Shown: positions 52,240-61,886, numbered from the stretch's first letter. The stretch: 64,000 nt of DNA from Desulfosediminicola flagellatus (GCF_005116655.2 NZ_CP050698.1:2510501-2574500); one strand, 5' to 3'. Notes: a model not told the origin generated them from the sequence alone. Program-made: numbers and translations.

Positions 52240-54006
52240 ATGACAGGGAAACATCTGGTACTGCAGACGCTTAAAAAAAAGGGCGTCAAGTATATTTTCG
52301 GTTACACAGGCGGGGCCATTATGCCGATCTTTGATGAGATGGATAAAATTGGTGATTTCAACTTCATTATGGCACGCCATGAACAGGGGGCGGCATTCAT
52401 GGCCCAGGGAATATCACGGGCCTCACTGTCAACCGATACTCCTCAAATAGGTGTATGCCTTACCACATCAGGTCCCGGGGCGATGAATCTGGCCACCGGG
52501 ATCGCAGATGCCTATATGGACTCAGTACCGTTGGTGGCAATAACAGGCCAGGTTGCGACCGGTGTGATTGCCACAGATGCCTTCCAGGAAAGCGATGTGG
52601 TCGGGGTCATGATGCCTATCTGCAAGCAGACCTATATGCCGCTGTGCGCAGATGATATTGAATTAATGGTACATGAAGCCTTTTATGTTGCCACTACAGG
52701 CAGAGGAGGCCCTGTTGTTCTCGACATTCCAAAGGATGTACAAGACCAAAAGGTTTCAGACGATTACTCTTTCGATGCAAACACCTTCCGACCGTATTTA
52801 CCCGGTTTTTTCTACCATCCAACCCCTGAGCGAGAGCCGCTGCAACGGGCCATCCAACTGATAAACCGCAGTGAACGGCCGATTATGTTCTGTGGTCATG
52901 GGATTATCAACAGCAATGCAGGCAAGTTGCTGCAGAAATTCGCAGAAAAGGTCAACATTCCCATAGCCTTTACTTTGCACGGCCTTTCAGCGCTGCCGAG
53001 CGATCATCGGTTGAGCTTGGGAATGATGGGGATGCACGGGACTGTTGAAGCCAACAAGGCTATCATGGAAGCCGATCTGCTTATCTCTTTTGGCATGCGC
53101 TTTGATGACCGGGTAACCGGCAAGCTCAATGAGTACGCCCGAAATGCAGATGTAATTCATGTTGAAATCGACCCCTCTGAGATTGATAAAAATGTTGGCA
53201 CCACTGTGGCGATCAACGCCGATGTGTACCGCACACTGCATGTTTTAGTTAATGACCCAATGCTGACATATAAGCCACGTCGGCGATGGTTTGAGAGTAT
53301 TGCTGATTTTCGCCAGGTGATGGCTGAAGATCTAAAGGAGGAAATTGATAGTGGGGTTGGAGAAAATAATCGGTTGTTAATGAAGTCAATTGTTCATAAC
53401 CTTTCACAACTTTCCGGGGGTAAAGACCTGATTGTTCCCGATGTCGGCCAACACCAGATGATGGCTGCTCGCTTCTATAGTTACCAAACAGAGAATAGCT
53501 GGTTCGCCTCAGGTGGTGCAGGCACCATGGGTGTATCTCTACCGATGGCGATTGGCGTCAAAATGGCTCGACCCGATGAGCGAGTCTGGTCGATAAGTGG
53601 TGACGGTGGATTCCAAATGAACATTCAGGAACTTGGCACCATTATGGAGCACCAGATAGATATTAAGATTCTCATCTTCAATAATGGACATCTCGGTATG
53701 GTGCGTCAGTGGCAAACACTTTTCTTTGATCGTCGCTATGCAGGCACTCCGATGAAGAGCCCGGATTATGGCCTGATTGCTCAGGCATACGGCATACCCT
53801 ACCGCAAGGTTGAAAAGACCGAAGAGATAATCCCGGCACTGCAGTACGCAATCGATAATCAGGGAGCGATTGTGCTCGAATTCATCTGCGATCCCAGTGA
53901 AGTGATACTGCCGATGGTACCAGCTGGAGGGGGATTTGAAGATATGATTGTCAAGCGCCCTATTCCTAGAGAACCGTCAACCAACAATAATGGAGAAGAC
54001 TCATGA
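52240..54006 (+). CDS. ilvB: Acetolactate synthase large subunit
   Basis: 588 residues from ATG 52240, with AGAGGA seven bases upstream; the longer frame to 52174 has no ribosome site. The thiamine-diphosphate enzyme pattern is complete: YIFGYTGGAIMPIFDEM with HEQGAAFMAQG (catalytic Glu region), CLTTSGPGAMNLATGIADAY, PLVAITGQV, FQESDVVGVM, GRGGPVVLDIPKDVQ, then the TPP-binding ISGDGGFQMNIQELGT...IFNNGHLGMVRQWQ (GDGG...N). It makes acetolactate/acetohydroxybutyrate for Val, Leu and Ile synthesis. It overlaps ilvN by 4 bp. Confidence 0.95.
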   Translation: MTGKHLVLQTLKKKGVKYIFGYTGGAIMPIFDEMDKIGDFNFIMARHEQGAAFMAQGISRASLSTDTPQIGVCLTTSGPGAMNLATGIADAYMDSVPLVAITGQVATGVIATDAFQESDVVGVMMPICKQTYMPLCADDIELMVHEAFYVATTGRGGPVVLDIPKDVQDQKVSDDYSFDANTFRPYLPGFFYHPTPEREPLQRAIQLINRSERPIMFCGHGIINSNAGKLLQKFAEKVNIPIAFTLHGLSALPSDHRLSLGMMGMHGTVEANKAIMEADLLISFGMRFDDRVTGKLNEYARNADVIHVEIDPSEIDKNVGTTVAINADVYRTLHVLVNDPMLTYKPRRRWFESIADFRQVMAEDLKEEIDSGVGENNRLLMKSIVHNLSQLSGGKDLIVPDVGQHQMMAARFYSYQTENSWFASGGAGTMGVSLPMAIGVKMARPDERVWSISGDGGFQMNIQELGTIMEHQIDIKILIFNNGHLGMVRQWQTLFFDRRYAGTPMKSPDYGLIAQAYGIPYRKVEKTEEIIPALQYAIDNQGAIVLEFICDPSEVILPMVPAGGGFEDMIVKRPIPREPSTNNNGEDS

Positions 54007-54473
54007 AGCGACGTGCTATTCTGGTCTTTATGCTCGATCGCCCAGGAGTGCTCAACAAAGTATCGATGCTTATCCGCAAAAAGATGTACAACGTCGATAC
54101 CCTTACTGTCTGCAGTTCACGAATCGAAGGGATCAGCCGGATGACAATTACCCTGCAGGAAGATGATGAAGCAAAGGTACTTCAGGTTATCAAGCAGCTG
54201 GAGAGATTTACCGAAGTCATCTCGGTCAAAGAACTCGATACCGATCACAGTTACTGGCGTGAAGTGGCAATTATCAAGCTGGAGGTTGACGCTGAACACC
54301 TGAAACAATTTAAGGAGAGATATGATTTTGAGGTCCTCGACCAGAAGAGCGAGGATATGTATATTCTGCAGATTGCCGGGGCCACCCGTAAGATTGACAC
54401 CTTTCTTGATGAGGTGGGCCGAGAATTTATCATTGAGATTGCACGTACCGGAGTAACTGCTCTGGAAAAATAG
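54003..54473 (+). CDS. ilvN: Acetolactate synthase small (regulatory) subunit
   Basis: 156 residues. An ACT domain at the start (LVFMLDRPGVLNKVSMLIRKKMYNVDTLTVCSSRIEGISRMTI) and a C-terminal ALS_ss_C domain (REVAIIKLEVDAEHL, DFEVLDQKSEDMYILQIAG, EFIIEIARTGVTALEK). It binds valine and activates or feedback-inhibits IlvB. The ATGA overlap with ilvB ensures coupled synthesis. A terminator follows at 54570. Confidence 0.93.
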   Translation: MKRRAILVFMLDRPGVLNKVSMLIRKKMYNVDTLTVCSSRIEGISRMTITLQEDDEAKVLQVIKQLERFTEVISVKELDTDHSYWREVAIIKLEVDAEHLKQFKERYDFEVLDQKSEDMYILQIAGATRKIDTFLDEVGREFIIEIARTGVTALEK

Positions 54474-54569
54474 TGGAGAAAATCATAAAATATAGCAGTT
54501 AACTGAAATAGAGTGTATTTGCGCGACGCATATGCTGCGAACTGCCCGTTTCATCGACAATTTTGAGTA

Positions 54570-54612
54570 GCAGTCTGTATAGGGAATCTTGCAGAAACTC
54601 TATACAGACTGC
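54570..54612. terminator. Bidirectional terminator between ilvN and cytochrome c gene
   Basis: GCAGTCTGTATAG at 54570-54582 pairs perfectly with CTATACAGACTGC at 54600-54612, between converging genes. T-run is weak on both sides. Confidence 0.6.
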
Positions 54613-54643
54613 AGTACAATAACTGCAGGTAATCAAAACACAT

Positions 54644-55045
54644 TTAGTTTTCAGATTTCAGATAGTTTATAACATCCCATATTTCCTGTTCTTCAAGGTT
54701 ATCCTCAAAAGCAGGCATATCCCCTCTTCCCTTTTTGATTTTCCAGAAGAAATCTCCATCAGAATGCGTTGCGAGTCGCTTTTTCAGATTAGGGGTATTC
54801 GACCTCTGGCCTGCTTCCTGTGCATTAAGCCCTTCAGCATTTTCTCCATGGCATGCTGAACAGTTATCAAGGAACACGGCCTTTCCATTTGCAGATGATT
54901 CTTTAGTTAAATTAACAGGGTTTTTGACTGCAGCAGCGTCTTTTGGAGCCATCCATTCATGCGCCATCGCTATGCCTGAAATTGCAACAGCAACACAGGC
55001 CCCTGTTAGTATATGCTGCGCATATTTCTTCAGTGATAATAACAT
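54644..55045 (-). CDS. Periplasmic c-type cytochrome
   Basis: 133 residues. Signal peptide HILTGACVAVAISGIAMA, heme site CSACHGENAEG (CxxCH), a distal Met in GRGDMPAFEDNLEEQEIWDVINYLK; class I single-heme fold with the usual C-terminal helix. Likely electron carrier in the periplasm. It stands alone; partner oxidoreductase not visible. The 350 bp upstream contain no gene. Confidence 0.9.
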   Translation of the reverse strand: MLLSLKKYAQHILTGACVAVAISGIAMAHEWMAPKDAAAVKNPVNLTKESSANGKAVFLDNCSACHGENAEGLNAQEAGQRSNTPNLKKRLATHSDGDFFWKIKKGRGDMPAFEDNLEEQEIWDVINYLKSEN

Positions 55046-55393
55046 GATTCTCCAAACGTAGGTGATTGTATATCCGATGATATGTAGTTGGGTATGTCTT
55101 AAAATTAGTCTTTTGATTAAACTTGGCTGAGTTATCAGGTCAAGCTGTATAGATATTACCCGTTCCTGCTTAGAGTGGGTATTTTTTACTCAACTCCTTC
55201 ACTTGCTCTGTGATCCTTATAATGTCAAAGACCTACATAGAACCGCGTAATATTATCCACATGTTAATTACTGTATAGTTATGGCGTGAGTTTTGCTACA
55301 AATATAATAGATATAGAAATTCATACATCAACATCAACAGCGTTGCTGCGCTACGTCCTCGCATGAGGAAAAATCAGCATAAAGGAGTTAGCT

Positions 55394-55666
55394 ATGTGGA
55401 GATCACATATGGGAGACTGGGGAAGTAACTTTTGCGGTTTCGGTATTCCATTTGGTCAAGGTTACGGGATGTTTGGCTGGATTTTCATGATACTTTTCTG
55501 GGCAGCAATAGTGTATCTGGTAATAAGCATATTCAGACACATTTTCGGTAATAGAACTGTTCAGGACAATGATAGTTCATTTGAAATTTTACGTAATCGA
55601 TTTGCATCAGGCGAAATCAGCGAAGATGAATATCTGGCACGAAAAGGAGTGCTCGGTAAAAAGTAA
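55394..55666 (+). CDS. Small membrane protein with SHOCT domain
   Basis: 90 residues, ATG preceded by AAAGGAGTTAG. One membrane helix (GWIFMILFWAAIVYLVISIF) after a Gly/Trp/Phe-rich start, then the short C-terminal SHOCT motif ILRNRFASGEISEDEYLARKGVL. Such proteins often sit near metal or stress genes; function unknown. Complete and probably translated. Confidence 0.85.
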   Translation: MWRSHMGDWGSNFCGFGIPFGQGYGMFGWIFMILFWAAIVYLVISIFRHIFGNRTVQDNDSSFEILRNRFASGEISEDEYLARKGVLGKK

Positions 55667-55786
55667 CATTCCGATTTTGTACTGTAATGCCAATGCATGG
55701 TATATAATCACTATACCTTCCAAACAATTCATTCACCGGATTATGGAAACGAAGAAGGAACGTGACGGCACGGGCAAAAAACACGA

Positions 55787-57370
55787 TCATATTAATTCTC
55801 CAAAAATCCGGTAACCGCTTTTACCTTCAGCTTTTGCAAGGTACATGGCGGAATCTGCATTATTTAACAGTTCAGCGGGATCTATCCCATCGTCAGGTGA
55901 AAAACTTATACCGATGGACGTTGTTGTTAATACCTTGCTTTTCTGGATAGTGAAGGGTTTTGAAAATGCACCAATAATTCGTTTAGTTATATGTATAGCG
56001 TCATCCCTCGTAGTGAGTTCAGATAAAATAACGACAAATTCATCTCCACCAAAACGAGCTGCGGTATCACAGGAACGTAGACAACTCGCCAGTCGAAGCG
56101 CCACATTTTTCAAAAGCTCGTCGCCACCTTCATGACCCAGTGTATCGTTAACCTGTTTAAAATTATCCAGATCAATAAACAATAACCCTACCAAATCGCC
56201 AGTCCGTCCAGCACTGCGAATTGCCTGCCCAAGCCTGTCATTAGCCAGTCCGCGATTAGGAAGTTGAGTAAGATCATCGTAATTTGCCATATGCAGGAGG
56301 CGCTGTTCATACTGCTTACGTTGAGTTATATCTTCCTGAATAGATAAAAATCGGGTTACTCTAGTCTCTTCGTCGATAATGGGGGAAATGGAAATTTGTT
56401 CCCAAAACAGCTCACCATTTTTCTTACGGTTACAAAGCTCCCCTCTCCACTCGCGGCCTTCCTTGAGTTCTTTCCACATCTCTTCATAAAGTTCATGAGG
56501 GGTCTTATGAGACTTAAGTATGTTTGGTTTTTTTCCAATAATTTCATCAGCGCTATAACCGGAGATTTTCTCAAATTGTGCGTTTACATACTCGATCTCG
56601 CCATTTTCACTACAAATGACGACAGAAGCAGGACTCTGTTCTACAGCCTGGGAAAGAAGCAATACCTTTTGCCTGCTTGTTCGCAAATCGGCCGATTGCA
56701 CCTCGACGCGCTGTTCGAGTTTTCTGGTAAGGTGGTCTAGTTTAAATTGCTGCTTCAGAATGAGAATGATCAATACAACGCTCACAACAGTTGTGCATGC
56801 CAGAAGAATTAACGCGTTTGTATAAAGTTTCGAAAACCTGTTCCTTTTACTTTCATTCTTATTCATCATGTGTTCTGACATCCTGTTTGCCAACACATGG
56901 ATTAATTTCAATGATCTACTTGTTTCGTCAATAATCGTGACACAATGTTGTTGTGGCTGTTCTGCTATGCGTGCAACTACAGGATCCAGCTTTTTAAGTG
57001 ATTTTTTCAGAATATCAAGACTTTCCTTTGTTCCCTTAACTTCAAGAATAAAACGACCGAATTCACCCTCCTCAAGCGAATAAATTCTACTCCAGAATAT
57101 ATCAAATAGAAGTGTGACATTTTCAAAATTTTCCTGTTGAGGCGCATCGCGATAACGATGAACTGAATCAAGAAAAACAAGTCCTTCCCTTTCAACCTGT
57201 GTGATATTCCAGGTAAAGTCTTCTCGGATTTCCTGACTTTGTGCGCTCTGTTCTTTTTGCAAACTTATTAACATCAAGCCCAGAAGGAGGGTTAGCGACA
57301 GCGATACTACTGCCAAAATTGTCCAGACAGGTTTGAATACAACGAACATTTTACGTACTGATTCGATCAT
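55787..57370 (-). CDS. Membrane diguanylate cyclase with PAS/PAC
   Basis: 527 residues. TM1 (VWTILAVVSLSLTLLLGLMLI), a periplasmic sensor of about 140 residues, TM2 (LYTNALILLACTTVVSVVLIILIL), coiled coil, PAS (SPASVVICSENGEIEYVNAQFEKISGY) with PAC, then GGDEF with YDDLTQLPNRGLANDRL, IDLDNFKQVNDTLGH and ARFGGDEFVVILSE. The RxxD inhibitory site (RSCD, eight residues or so before GGDEF) is present. Makes cyclic-di-GMP. It follows the pterin-binding-like gene by 16 bp, so the sensor may read that periplasmic partner. Confidence 0.92.
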   Translation of the reverse strand: MIESVRKMFVVFKPVWTILAVVSLSLTLLLGLMLISLQKEQSAQSQEIREDFTWNITQVEREGLVFLDSVHRYRDAPQQENFENVTLLFDIFWSRIYSLEEGEFGRFILEVKGTKESLDILKKSLKKLDPVVARIAEQPQQHCVTIIDETSRSLKLIHVLANRMSEHMMNKNESKRNRFSKLYTNALILLACTTVVSVVLIILILKQQFKLDHLTRKLEQRVEVQSADLRTSRQKVLLLSQAVEQSPASVVICSENGEIEYVNAQFEKISGYSADEIIGKKPNILKSHKTPHELYEEMWKELKEGREWRGELCNRKKNGELFWEQISISPIIDEETRVTRFLSIQEDITQRKQYEQRLLHMANYDDLTQLPNRGLANDRLGQAIRSAGRTGDLVGLLFIDLDNFKQVNDTLGHEGGDELLKNVALRLASCLRSCDTAARFGGDEFVVILSELTTRDDAIHITKRIIGAFSKPFTIQKSKVLTTTSIGISFSPDDGIDPAELLNNADSAMYLAKAEGKSGYRIFGELI

Positions 57371-57386
57371 AGTGTATAGAATAGCA

Positions 57387-57932
57387 TTACTTTAGAATTT
57401 CAATATCACGAAGTTGCCAGATTGACCTGCTAAAATATGTCTCGTTCCAAAGAGATGAATTCTCAGACCATGGGTAAATAATCCATAGTGGACCCTTTTC
57501 CCGTACTGACATAATTTCTCCATTTCTTTTCATCGCTATAATTACGTCGTAGATTTTACTGTCTTGCACAGGAATAGTAATTGAGTAATCATTAAGAGCA
57601 GTACACTTCAAATTTTCTCCCTGAATTTTTATCTCCTGAATAACATCACGCAATAAAGGACCTGTAAATGTTGTAACTCCAGTGGTCCAAGGTGTTTCTG
57701 TTGTAATCGTCCTTTGCGAGAAAGCTTCAAGGGTCTTTCGGTCAAACTTGTGGAAATATTTTTCTCCACCTTCACGGTTTTCTGCAATAACAATGAGCAG
57801 TGGAGGTGATGTAGTCTCAGAAGATGAGGCCACTCCCAACATTGATTGCAGTATGCAAACAACACACACAGCCATAATAATACTCTTTTTAAAAAGCTGA
57901 AAAGATCTGGATATACCATTATAGTTACGCAT
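57387..57932 (-). CDS. Periplasmic pterin-binding-like (YedY-fold) protein
   Basis: 181 residues, signal peptide (KKSIIMAVCVVCILQSMLGVASS). The mature part has FDRKTLEAFSQRTITTETPWTTGVTTFTGPLLRDVI and YSITIPVQDSKIYDVIIAMKRNGEIMSVREKGPLWIIYPW (motifs 'T.....G......G..L..ll' and 'GP.W.IYP'). This is the oxidoreductase molybdopterin-binding fold that is often encoded beside membrane diguanylate cyclases. The Cys ligand of SUOX enzymes is absent, so it is probably a binding/sensing rather than catalytic protein. First gene of a two-gene operon with the cyclase. Confidence 0.8.
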   Translation of the reverse strand: MRNYNGISRSFQLFKKSIIMAVCVVCILQSMLGVASSSETTSPPLLIVIAENREGGEKYFHKFDRKTLEAFSQRTITTETPWTTGVTTFTGPLLRDVIQEIKIQGENLKCTALNDYSITIPVQDSKIYDVIIAMKRNGEIMSVREKGPLWIIYPWSENSSLWNETYFSRSIWQLRDIEILK

Positions 57933-58301
57933 GAATATCCCCTTTAGAAAAATGAGTTAATCGAATTATGCTTTTCAATACAATACTTCCTGCGAAAATC
58001 GTAGAACTTCTCCAACTCCCTGAACTGATGACAAGACAAGTATATTTTATAGCGTAGAATACTTTTGAGCAAACATATCACCTAATATGATCAGAGAACG
58101 TTTTTACGAAATTTCTATGTTTTGCAGTACTAAACAGATCCTTTTTGACTATTTCCAAAAGTTCTAAACCCAATATTTCACATCTATCTTCACATTTCCT
58201 ACGTATTTCCTGCTCAATACAATTCTATACTGCATGAAGATCAGGCAATGATTACAAGTACAGAATTGTACGTAGATTAGACAGATGAGATATCAGAACC
58301 T

Positions 58302-59876
58302 TTGCACTTTTTCCCTCACATTTTCAGCAAGTCTGGACGATACTCCTCACTGTCCACTTTTGCCAAAACTTACACAGATTGTTATTGTTCAACCCATGAC
58401 CTACTTATGTCTGAAATAGAAGAACTACGAAGAAAACTCATTGAACTACAGGAAATTGAACAACGTTGCCACAAGGCAGAGAGCACACTCAGGACCATTG
58501 AAGCACGAAACCAGCTTCTGGGTGACAGTGCTCCACTTGGAATTTTCATCATAAATGCTGGAGGTTGCATAACCGGTATTAACCGAAAAATGCAGGAGAT
58601 ATTCCCTGTGCCTTCCTGCAATGATTCAAAATCTGTAGATTTCACAGAGAATCAGGAAAGAATTGCCAAGGATATTTTTCCCGATGTTAAACAATGCATC
58701 TCACGGCAGAAATCATACATGGTCGAGCGTTCTTACGGTGCCGACGTTGGTGACTGCATTCACTTACGCTACAATCTCAACCCAATACCTGGACCAGACG
58801 ATACCGTAACTGAGGTCATGGCTATTGTTGAAGACTGTACCGATCTGAAACGTGCAGAGTTGGCACTTAAAAGCAGTGAAAAACGATATCGTCAGCTGTA
58901 TCAGTCTTCACCTATAGCTATGATTGAAAGGGATGTTACTCAGCTAAAAACTCATCTGGAACATCTGCAAGCATCAGGAATTTCAGATTTCAGAAAATAT
59001 CTCGAACAAAATCCTGACCAGATACACCATTGCTGGTCAATGATAAAAACGATCGACCACAATCCGGCTTTTGTTAAGCTCATGGATTTAGAGCACTGTG
59101 CTACACGAAGCAGTAATTTTGTTGATACCGATTCTGAAATTTTCCGTAAAATGGCCCGAGAAATTATTTTAGAGATATTCGAGAAGAAAAATATCAGCGA
59201 AAGAGAGTTACCGCTTGTTACCGCCAGTGGTGAAGTAAAATACATTTTTGGAAAATCGATGATTGTCCCGGGCTGCGAAGAAACCCTGGAACGTGTATTA
59301 GTTGCGCTGTTAGACATCTCAGAGCGCAGGAAGGCAGAAGATGCCCTGCGGGAAAGCGAACAACGTTTTAAAGATCTCTCGTTTAAAGATAATCTTACGG
59401 GCTTATTTAATCGGCGTTATCTCTACCAGTCTCTTGCTGAATTAATTGAAAACGCAAAAGCAGATGGCTCACAGATCTCACTGATATTTATGGACCTGGA
59501 TCACTTCAAACAGGTCGTTGATACTCATGGTCACCTCAACGGCAGCCGTGCCATTCGGGATGTGGCACATACCATTAATTCATGCCTGCAAAAACCTGCT
59601 TTTGCCGTAGCTTATGCTGGTGACGAATTTGTGGTTGTACTTCCGGGATATGATCAAGATGAGGCGTTACTGAAAGCGAATGATATCCGTATTCGCATGC
59701 GAGAGACTATTTATGGACTCGATCAAAATATAGAAATTCACCTGGCAGCGAGCTTTGGTATAGCGACATTTCCTGAAGATGCAATAGACATAGACGCTCT
59801 GCTGGCCGCAGCAGACCATGCGCTTTTTGCTGTCAAAGGTAGCGGTAAAAACGGTATCGGGCAGTATACAAAATAG
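58302..59876 (+). CDS. PAS-GGDEF protein with AGDEF active-site variant
   Basis: Up to 524 residues; ATG 58407 (MSEIEELRRKLIELQ) is an alternative start that begins at a coiled coil and drops a Cys-rich unlikely N-terminus. Two PAS-like regions (PLGIFIINAGGCITGINRKM; then residues about 190-345), no membrane helix. The cyclase domain has FKDNLTGLFNRRYLYQ, FMDLDHFKQVVDTHGH and AYAGDEFVVVLPGY: AGDEF in place of GGDEF, a change tolerated in some active cyclases. No RxxD site is seen before it. Probably cytoplasmic. Confidence 0.88.
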   Translation: MHFFPHIFSKSGRYSSLSTFAKTYTDCYCSTHDLLMSEIEELRRKLIELQEIEQRCHKAESTLRTIEARNQLLGDSAPLGIFIINAGGCITGINRKMQEIFPVPSCNDSKSVDFTENQERIAKDIFPDVKQCISRQKSYMVERSYGADVGDCIHLRYNLNPIPGPDDTVTEVMAIVEDCTDLKRAELALKSSEKRYRQLYQSSPIAMIERDVTQLKTHLEHLQASGISDFRKYLEQNPDQIHHCWSMIKTIDHNPAFVKLMDLEHCATRSSNFVDTDSEIFRKMAREIILEIFEKKNISERELPLVTASGEVKYIFGKSMIVPGCEETLERVLVALLDISERRKAEDALRESEQRFKDLSFKDNLTGLFNRRYLYQSLAELIENAKADGSQISLIFMDLDHFKQVVDTHGHLNGSRAIRDVAHTINSCLQKPAFAVAYAGDEFVVVLPGYDQDEALLKANDIRIRMRETIYGLDQNIEIHLAASFGIATFPEDAIDIDALLAAADHALFAVKGSGKNGIGQYTK

Positions 59877-59917
59877 CAGGATTGCAGAGCGTGAGGTAAC
59901 TTCATGTCCACGTTTTC

Positions 59918-60067
59918 AGGGAGCCGTCCGATAATGCATTTATCACCCCATATATTCGTTAAATACGAAAATTAATCCTCGGAATATTAAACGTATAGGC
60001 CTCCGGTAATTTTTTTCGTGTTTGCTTCAGTCTGAGAGAAAAGCCCTATTCCCTGACGGCCTCCCAG
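59918..60067. repeat. MITE-like palindromic element, copy 2
   Basis: Ends GGAGCCGTCCGATAATG (59920-59936) and CCCTATTCCCTGACGGCCTCCC (60044-60065) are imperfect inverted repeats. The interior ACGAAAATTAATCCTCGGAATATT and GGTAATTTTTTTCGT form a stem, as in copy 1 at 32312-32459. About 150 bp, no frame. It lies between converging genes, close to the SDR gene's 3' end, and could act as a bidirectional terminator. Confidence 0.72.
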
Positions 60068-60086
60068 GTAAATATCAAAATGTTCC

Positions 60087-60818
60087 TTACCTCACATGAC
60101 CCGGCAGTATAGTTGTTTCTTTATGTAAATGTTCAGGATCGTTGTAAAGAGGGTCTGTCCCAATAGGTTGGTAGATTATTTCCCGATCCTTCACACCACG
60201 TGGCTCAGTGGCAACACGCCAATATTCATTTGCCACAAGAGCCGGATCAAAAGGACCGCCTTCGGTAACAATTCCACATATTGCTATTACGGACACATGA
60301 ATGCCATGCGGTGCGAGTTCTTTATAAAGTGATATTGCCATATTCTTCAACGCTGCTTTGCCTAGTGCCAAAGAAGTCCATTCAGGAAATGGTTCCAATG
60401 CTAACCCACCTCCTTTGAATACTATGGCACCTTTATTTCTGCTTACCATATCAGGTACAACGTGTTTCGTGGCAACATGAGCGCCTAATACATTAACAGA
60501 AAATTCTGTTATTAATTGTTCACTGGTGAGCTCTAGTGGATTTGCAGGATTAAGAACAGCTGCGTTGTATATAAGCACGTCACATCGCCCAAGCGTATTT
60601 ATAAGTGCCTGAATAGCAGTCTTTAGCTGTTCTGGGTTACCTGCATCTGCTTGTTCCCAAAACGCAGTCACTCCATCTGTACTCAGTTGTTGAGTTAGTG
60701 CTTTAAGGTTTGTAACAGATCGTGAAACGAGGCCTATTGTAAAACCTCCTCTACCAAAACGCTCGGCAATCGATTTGCTGATCCCCGGGCCTGACCCGAC
60801 AATGATACATGCTGGCAT
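60087..60818 (-). CDS. Short-chain dehydrogenase/reductase
   Basis: 243 residues. IIVGSGPGISKSIAERFG is a G-x-G-x-G-I nucleotide site that differs from the standard TGxxxGIG. VIYNAA corresponds to the NAG motif. The active-site Tyr-x-x-x-Lys is replaced: the stretch after IVFKGGGLALEPFPEWTSLALGKAALKN has SLALGKAA, keeping Lys but not Tyr. This occurs in a subgroup of SDR proteins with unclear activity. Substrate unknown. Last gene before the MITE-like copy. Confidence 0.8.
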   Translation of the reverse strand: MPACIIVGSGPGISKSIAERFGRGGFTIGLVSRSVTNLKALTQQLSTDGVTAFWEQADAGNPEQLKTAIQALINTLGRCDVLIYNAAVLNPANPLELTSEQLITEFSVNVLGAHVATKHVVPDMVSRNKGAIVFKGGGLALEPFPEWTSLALGKAALKNMAISLYKELAPHGIHVSVIAICGIVTEGGPFDPALVANEYWRVATEPRGVKDREIIYQPIGTDPLYNDPEHLHKETTILPGHVR

Positions 60819-60925
60819 AATGATCTAATATTAGATAATAATTTTCGCTAGCCCCAATATGGAGTACAGAGCGAAGTATTCGTTAATCATTCGTTATTGG
60901 TCCACTTTGTTCTCTGGTGAGAACA

Positions 60926-61804
60926 CTAAACAGGAAGAACCGGCACAACATAATCCGTGATCTGGCTGGCTACAATCGTTGCAATATAGATAACCCAGAA
61001 AATCAGGCAAACGTGCAGCACATCATTTTGCGAGAACCATATCCCCTTCCCCCCTGCCCATAATTTATGGGTAATCCCCAGATTGTCATAGAGACAATAT
61101 ATACAGCTCGTGAGGAGCAGAAATACCCAGGTGCCAAGAAGAACCAGATCCATATGGTTGCTAAAAGTATAGTACCGCCAGCCATTTATGATACAAACGA
61201 TCAAAAGAATCGGAGTTGAGACCCAAACCATCAGGTTGAACGTAATACATGACTTTATCGGAACAAACCCTCCAACAAAAGCGATACTTACATATATCAC
61301 AGAGGTCACCATTGCATAAGTAATCAGCATCATATGCAATGTCCCGCTAGTGCATGAATAGGCCACAGCAACTAGCATTGCGTTCATACTCACTTGCTGG
61401 AACATCAGGTAGATTACTTCCCACCAGCTGGTCCAGCTACATACCTGACGTCCCCTGCATTTGATTTCGTAGCCGAACGCCTGATAACTGGTCCCGGCCA
61501 GAAGTGCTCCGATGCCCCACAGCACAAGCGAGATGCCCCACCACAAACGTGAAATCTCACTCCCGCGGACATAGAGAAAATATATGCCCACTCCTGTGGT
61601 CAGGAAACCAAGAAGATACACCCAAAACGTTGATGAAGGTTGGGTCAGGATAATTTCTCGTGATGCAACTTTAACCTTCAGACATGGTTGTTGCTCGCAC
61701 CAGTTCTCAGGAGTTAGCTCCTGATCGGTATAGGTAATCGACTGTAGGCGACTGAAAGCGGATGATACCGTCTTCGAAATTGCCAAAACAGTGGAACGTC
61801 CCAT
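60926..61804 (-). CDS. Multi-pass membrane protein, unknown
   Basis: 292 residues. A soluble N-terminal 55 residues (LTPENWCEQQPCLKVKVASREI) is followed by about eight hydrophobic segments (FWVYLLGFLTTGVGIYFLYV, LWWGISLVLWGIGALLAG, MNAMLVAVAYSCTSGTL, MLITYAMVTSVIYVSIAFVGG and others). A short N-terminal beta segment with two Cys and a cytoplasmic loop CRGRQVCSWTSWW are notable. I do not recognise the family. The ATG at 61804 lacks a strong ribosome site. Confidence 0.7.
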   Translation of the reverse strand: MGRSTVLAISKTVSSAFSRLQSITYTDQELTPENWCEQQPCLKVKVASREIILTQPSSTFWVYLLGFLTTGVGIYFLYVRGSEISRLWWGISLVLWGIGALLAGTSYQAFGYEIKCRGRQVCSWTSWWEVIYLMFQQVSMNAMLVAVAYSCTSGTLHMMLITYAMVTSVIYVSIAFVGGFVPIKSCITFNLMVWVSTPILLIVCIINGWRYYTFSNHMDLVLLGTWVFLLLTSCIYCLYDNLGITHKLWAGGKGIWFSQNDVLHVCLIFWVIYIATIVASQITDYVVPVLPV

Positions 61805-61886
61805 ATCTTTGCTATAGCGTTGAGTTGTACTCCGAATACTTCCTCAAGTATGCAGAGCCTGATGTCTTGATTGCGATTACTGCCAG

